From contig DLXW01000308.1 in NCBI GenBank assembly GCA_003448685.1, forward strand, positions 13,682 to 21,707: a stretch of DNA of 8,026 bases. Reading direction: 5' to 3'. A model generated the notes under the pieces. The model searched no databases, was not told the DNA's origin, and worked only from the letters and a program-made list of their open reading frames with translations. Made by a program: the position numbers and the translations under genes. The stretch comes from Cyanothece sp. UBA12306. Lineage in GTDB: Bacteria; Cyanobacteriota; Cyanobacteriia; Cyanobacteriales; Microcystaceae. Below are positions 6,044-8,026 of this stretch, in pieces; the stretch's first letter is position 1, and each line of letters begins with the position of its first letter.

Positions 6044-7371
6044 CAGCCTATCAAGATGCCTTAGCAGCAGTGGAAATACTCTATGAGTTTTCCTTCTCTC
6101 TACGGGGCAAACTAGACGTTTTAGGGGAGTCAGCAGATCTCTTCCATCGTACCGCCTACGCCTTTGCCCGTTGCGGCCAATTAAGCGAAGCAGTAGTTAT
6201 CCTAGAAAGGGGAAGGGCGCGCAATTTACGAGAAACCCTAGTCAGGGACAGAACGGACTTAGATCAAGTCGCCACCATCAACCGAGAGTTGCACGATCAA
6301 TTCCAAACTGCGGCCACCACCTTAAGGGAATTAGAAGGACAAGAACGCATTAGAACCAGTTTAGAAGACAAAACCGCCATTAATGTGACCCCCGCAGGCA
6401 TCCGAAAGCAAACCCTACAAGTCCGAAAAAAATTACAAACTGCCGTCAGACAAATTAGACAAATACAAGGGTTTGAAAATTTCCTGGCCCTGCCTACCAT
6501 AGCTGATATAAAACAAGCCTTGGAACCCCAACAACCCCTCATTTACCTAACCACCACAGAGTATGGCAGTTTGGCCTTTATTATTAGTCATAGCCACAAT
6601 GATGACCCCAAAATTGACCTAGTAGAAATTGAAGAATTTAAAGATAGTAACCTACGGGAATTATTGACCGGAGAAGAACTAAGCTGGTTCACAGTTTATC
6701 GGCAATATAAACAAGACAAAAATATGCGTCAAAAATGGTTTGCTGCCATCGATCACGTCACCCAAAAACTGTGGTCAAACCTCATGGAACCCATTATTAA
6801 ATCCCTGCTAACCCAACAGTTAACTCAAGCAATCTTAATTCCCATTTCTTGTCATGGTTATGCCAACTTCAACGATCCCCTCAACAGTGGTTTAAGCATG
6901 GCCCACGACGAGATATTAACCCTAAGAGACTTTTTAGACCTAAAACTAAAAGCCGTCCGCTTAGCCGTTTTATCCGCCTGTGAAACCGCCATACCTGGAC
7001 TAGAAACCATCGACGAAGCCATCAGTTTAGCCACCGGAATGTTACAAGGAGGAGTTGCCGGAGTTGCCGCATCTTTGTGGTCAGTTTCTGATATTAGTAC
7101 CATGATGTTAATGGCCAAATTTTATGAATTATGGCGCAAAGAAAACCTTCCCCTACAAGAAGCTTTACGGCAGTCCCAAAAATGGGTAAGAGACACCAGT
7201 AACGGCGAAAAAACCGCCTACTTTGAAAGCTTTTTACCCACCTTTGCTACCACTCGTATGGCCAAAAGTGCAGCCGACGCATTATGGGAAAGACTAATCT
7301 TAGAAAACCCCGAAGATAACTACTTTCAACACCCCTATTTTTGGTCAGCTTTTATCTATAATGGAATTTAG
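5995..7371 (+). CDS. TPR-CHAT C-terminal fragment (last TPR and CHAT domain, core deleted)
   Basis: About 458 codons are open after a TGA at 5992. The only early start-like codon is TTG at 5998 and no ATG occurs for over 200 codons, so it was probably read in continuity with the upstream frame. Counting from 5998: the last TPR is LGNLYSQQQRWPEAITAYQDALAAVEILYE (1-30). FHRTAYAFARCGQLSEAVVILERGRARNLRE (49-79) is the typical pre-CHAT helix pair. A long linker with coiled-coil-like Arg/Gln-rich helices follows. The CHAT part has SCHGY with His286 and VLSACET with Cys328, the presumed protease dyad, then GGVAGVAASLWSVSD and the closing HPYFWSAFIYNG. The segment between ILIPIS and CHGY is missing, which should remove core strands of the caspase-like fold. 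Codon third positions look richer in C (GCC, ACC) than in the T-rich upstream genes, hinting at a different history. The stop TAG is supplied by the heptamer array. Confidence 0.75.
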   Translation, partial: QLGNLYSQQQRWPEAITAYQDALAAVEILYEFSFSLRGKLDVLGESADLFHRTAYAFARCGQLSEAVVILERGRARNLRETLVRDRTDLDQVATINRELHDQFQTAATTLRELEGQERIRTSLEDKTAINVTPAGIRKQTLQVRKKLQTAVRQIRQIQGFENFLALPTIADIKQALEPQQPLIYLTTTEYGSLAFIISHSHNDDPKIDLVEIEEFKDSNLRELLTGEELSWFTVYRQYKQDKNMRQKWFAAIDHVTQKLWSNLMEPIIKSLLTQQLTQAILIPISCHGYANFNDPLNSGLSMAHDEILTLRDFLDLKLKAVRLAVLSACETAIPGLETIDEAISLATGMLQGGVAGVAASLWSVSDISTMMLMAKFYELWRKENLPLQEALRQSQKWVRDTSNGEKTAYFESFLPTFATTRMAKSAADALWERLILENPEDNYFQHPYFWSAFIYNGI

Positions 7372-7482
7372 AATTTAGAATGAAGAATGAAGAATTTAGA
7401 ATTTAGAATTTAGAATGAAGAATTGGGAATTTAGAATTTAGAATGAAGAATGTAGAATTGGGAATTTAGAATTGGGAATTTA
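7364..7482 (+). repeat. 17-unit heptamer array (GAATNNN) in perfect register
   Basis: Seventeen consecutive 7-nt units, 119 nt with no slip. With A=GAATTTA, B=GAATGAA, C=GAATTGG and D=GAATGTA, the order is A A B B A A A B C A A B D C A C A. GAAT is invariant and only the last three bases vary. Higher-order blocks such as A-A-B recur (7364, 7399, 7427), suggesting multi-unit duplication. The first units overlap the last codons and the TAG stop of the CHAT frame. Because 7 is not a multiple of 3, the array reads through all frames and meets stops quickly. It is not a CRISPR: units are too short and there are no spacers. Confidence 0.92.
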
Positions 7483-7530
7483 TAGAAGTAGGCAAAAATA
7501 TGTTTGACGTTTTTCTGTTACCCGTTCCCT

Positions 7531-7549
7531 TTCACTAAAATATAGTGAA
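7531..7549. promoter_or_regulatory. Perfect 7-bp dyad TTCACTA-AAATA-TAGTGAA upstream of the S23 gene
   Basis: TTCACTA (7531-7537) and TAGTGAA (7543-7549) are exact reverse complements around a 5-nt AAATA centre, 67 nt before the ATG at 7617. TATAGT (7541-7546), a fair -10 match, overlaps the right arm, so a protein bound to the dyad could block transcription. A TTGACG at 7504 is too far away (about 31 nt) to be its -35. The dyad may be an operator, a small RNA hairpin or chance. There is no T-run, so a terminator is unlikely. Confidence 0.35.
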
Positions 7550-7616
7550 CTAACCTTAATGCGTAGTGCTATGTGTTAGAATCCAAGCTATCACCAAAGT
7601 TAGAACCATCAAAAAA

Positions 7617-7973
7617 ATGGACAAAAAAGATATAAAAAAAAGAACTTTAAAATTTAGCATAAGAGTAGTTAATCTTTGTAAATTCCTTAGAGAAAATGGT
7701 GGAACAGGGTATGATCTAAGTAAACAATTAATAAAGTCTGGAACGAGTATTGGTGCAAACATCGAAGAATCGCAGAATGCAGAAAGTAAGCGTGACTTCA
7801 TTCATAAAATGAGTATTGCTTTAAAAGAAGCGAGAGAAACAAATTATTGGCTAAAAATATTAATTGCTACAGAGACAAAGCTAGAACAAAGATTACTTCC
7901 TTTACTCAATGAATCCAATGAATTAATCGCCATTATTCATGCTATAATCAAAAATAGTAAAGCCCAAAATTGA
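7617..7973 (+). CDS. S23-type four-helix-bundle protein (23S rRNA intervening-sequence family)
   Basis: A 118-residue protein with a basic first helix (MDKKDIKKRTLKFSIRVVNLCKFL). Next is the family signature SGTSIGANIEES (41-52), then AESKRDFIHKMSIALKEARETNYWL (55-79), and a last Leu/Ile-rich helix. These proteins form oligomeric four-helix bundles; members sit in 23S rRNA intervening sequences or stand free in bacterial genomes, and their function is mostly unknown. A distant relative, Avd, serves diversity-generating retroelements, but no reverse transcriptase or repeat template is in this window. ATG at 7617 is preferred over GTG at 7566 because homology begins there and the 17 extra residues look unlike the family. 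No strong ribosome binding site is seen. The gene is bracketed by heptamer arrays of opposite orientation, and its TGA stop abuts the right-hand array. Confidence 0.85.
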   Translation: MDKKDIKKRTLKFSIRVVNLCKFLRENGGTGYDLSKQLIKSGTSIGANIEESQNAESKRDFIHKMSIALKEARETNYWLKILIATETKLEQRLLPLLNESNELIAIIHAIIKNSKAQN

Positions 7974-7976
7974 TTC

Positions 7977-8026
7977 CCAATTCTAAATTCTAAATTCCCC
8001 ATTCTAAATTCTACATTCTAAATTCT
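7977..8026 (-). repeat. Inverted heptamer array, running off the right edge
   Basis: Seven full units in 7-nt register from 7977 to 8025, plus one base. Read on the minus strand from the right they are GAATTTA, GAATGTA, GAATTTA, GAATGGG, GAATTTA, GAATTTA, GAATTGG. This is the same unit set as the array at 7364-7482 but inverted. It starts 3 nt after the S23 stop codon; the preceding seven bases (7970-7976) read GAATCAA on the minus strand, one change from GAATGAA, so the stop may itself lie in a decayed unit. Confidence 0.9.

Larger units (their letters stand above)
5336..7371 (+). pseudogene. TPR-CHAT gene, whole locus, with a frame break and an internal deletion
   Basis: The two open frames 5336-6043 and 5995-7371 together make one protein in the usual order: N-terminal helical region, TPR repeats, linker, C-terminal CHAT protease-like domain. 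The first lesion is near 5997: frame 2 matches the TPR unit through GDRADN and frame 1 matches from LGNLYSQQQRWPEAITAYQDAL onward. One extra T in AATTG (5996-6000) would join them. The second lesion is near 6848: ILIPIS runs straight into CHGYANF, whereas in relatives I recall these are separated by roughly 110-130 residues. Both sites look like recombination or slippage scars. A sequencing error could explain the first but not the second. The locus is therefore probably inactive, or makes separate fragments. Confidence 0.7.

Noticed and set aside
7364..7482. CRISPR array
   Set aside because: Units are 7 nt and directly abut with no spacers; no cas genes are present.
7566..7616. Extended S23 protein starting at GTG 7566
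   Set aside because: The added 17 residues do not resemble the family, and the ATG at 7617 gives a normal-length protein.
7617..7973. Avd protein of a diversity-generating retroelement
   Set aside because: No reverse transcriptase, template/variable repeat pair or target gene is visible; the sequence fits the S23 type better. Sequence beyond 8026 could reopen this.

Overview
The window looks like chromosomal DNA from a cyanobacterium, probably a unicellular or colonial, AT-rich one. Evidence is four HIP1 octamers (GCGATCGC at 1105-1112, 3849-3856, 5844-5851, 5870-5877), start sites with weak or no Shine-Dalgarno sequence, intergenic arrays of heptamer repeats, and protein families common in this phylum (cyanobacterial SLC12-type transporter, TPR-CHAT protein, free-standing S23 four-helix-bundle protein). 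The species cannot be named from the sequence alone.

Layout. (1) 1-2736: the 3' part of a class I SAM-dependent methyltransferase gene, then, after 18 nt, a 710-residue polytopic membrane protein resembling GT-C glycosyltransferases (PTPS-related membrane family). These two probably form the end of an envelope or glycan synthesis operon. (2) 2784-5006: a 740-residue SLC12/APC-superfamily cation-chloride-cotransporter-like protein on the same strand, starting at TTG. (3) 5007-5335: a gene-poor spacer with two heptamer arrays, a palindrome and a 12-codon ORF that looks like the beheaded start of an alpha-hydroxy-acid oxidase gene (MNQPINLFEYE). (4) 5336-7371: a TPR-CHAT gene with two lesions. 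One is a -1 frame change inside the TPR array near 5997. The other is an apparent in-frame loss of the central CHAT core at about 6848, although the His and Cys of the presumed catalytic dyad remain. (5) 7364-7482: a 17-unit heptamer array in perfect register, whose first unit supplies the CHAT stop codon. (6) 7617-7973: a 118-residue S23-type four-helix-bundle gene. (7) 7977-8026: a second heptamer array in inverted orientation, running off the window.

All genes lie on the + strand. The first two plausibly work together in cell-surface glycan metabolism, and the transporter may be co-transcribed or merely adjacent. The right half is an eroding accessory region: a damaged TPR-CHAT gene and a small S23 gene embedded in GAATTTA-type arrays. 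The most interesting theme is that these arrays repeatedly begin at, or supply, the stop codon of an ORF. They may mark repair or recombination scars that trimmed genes. No complete new defence or mobile system is demonstrable here.
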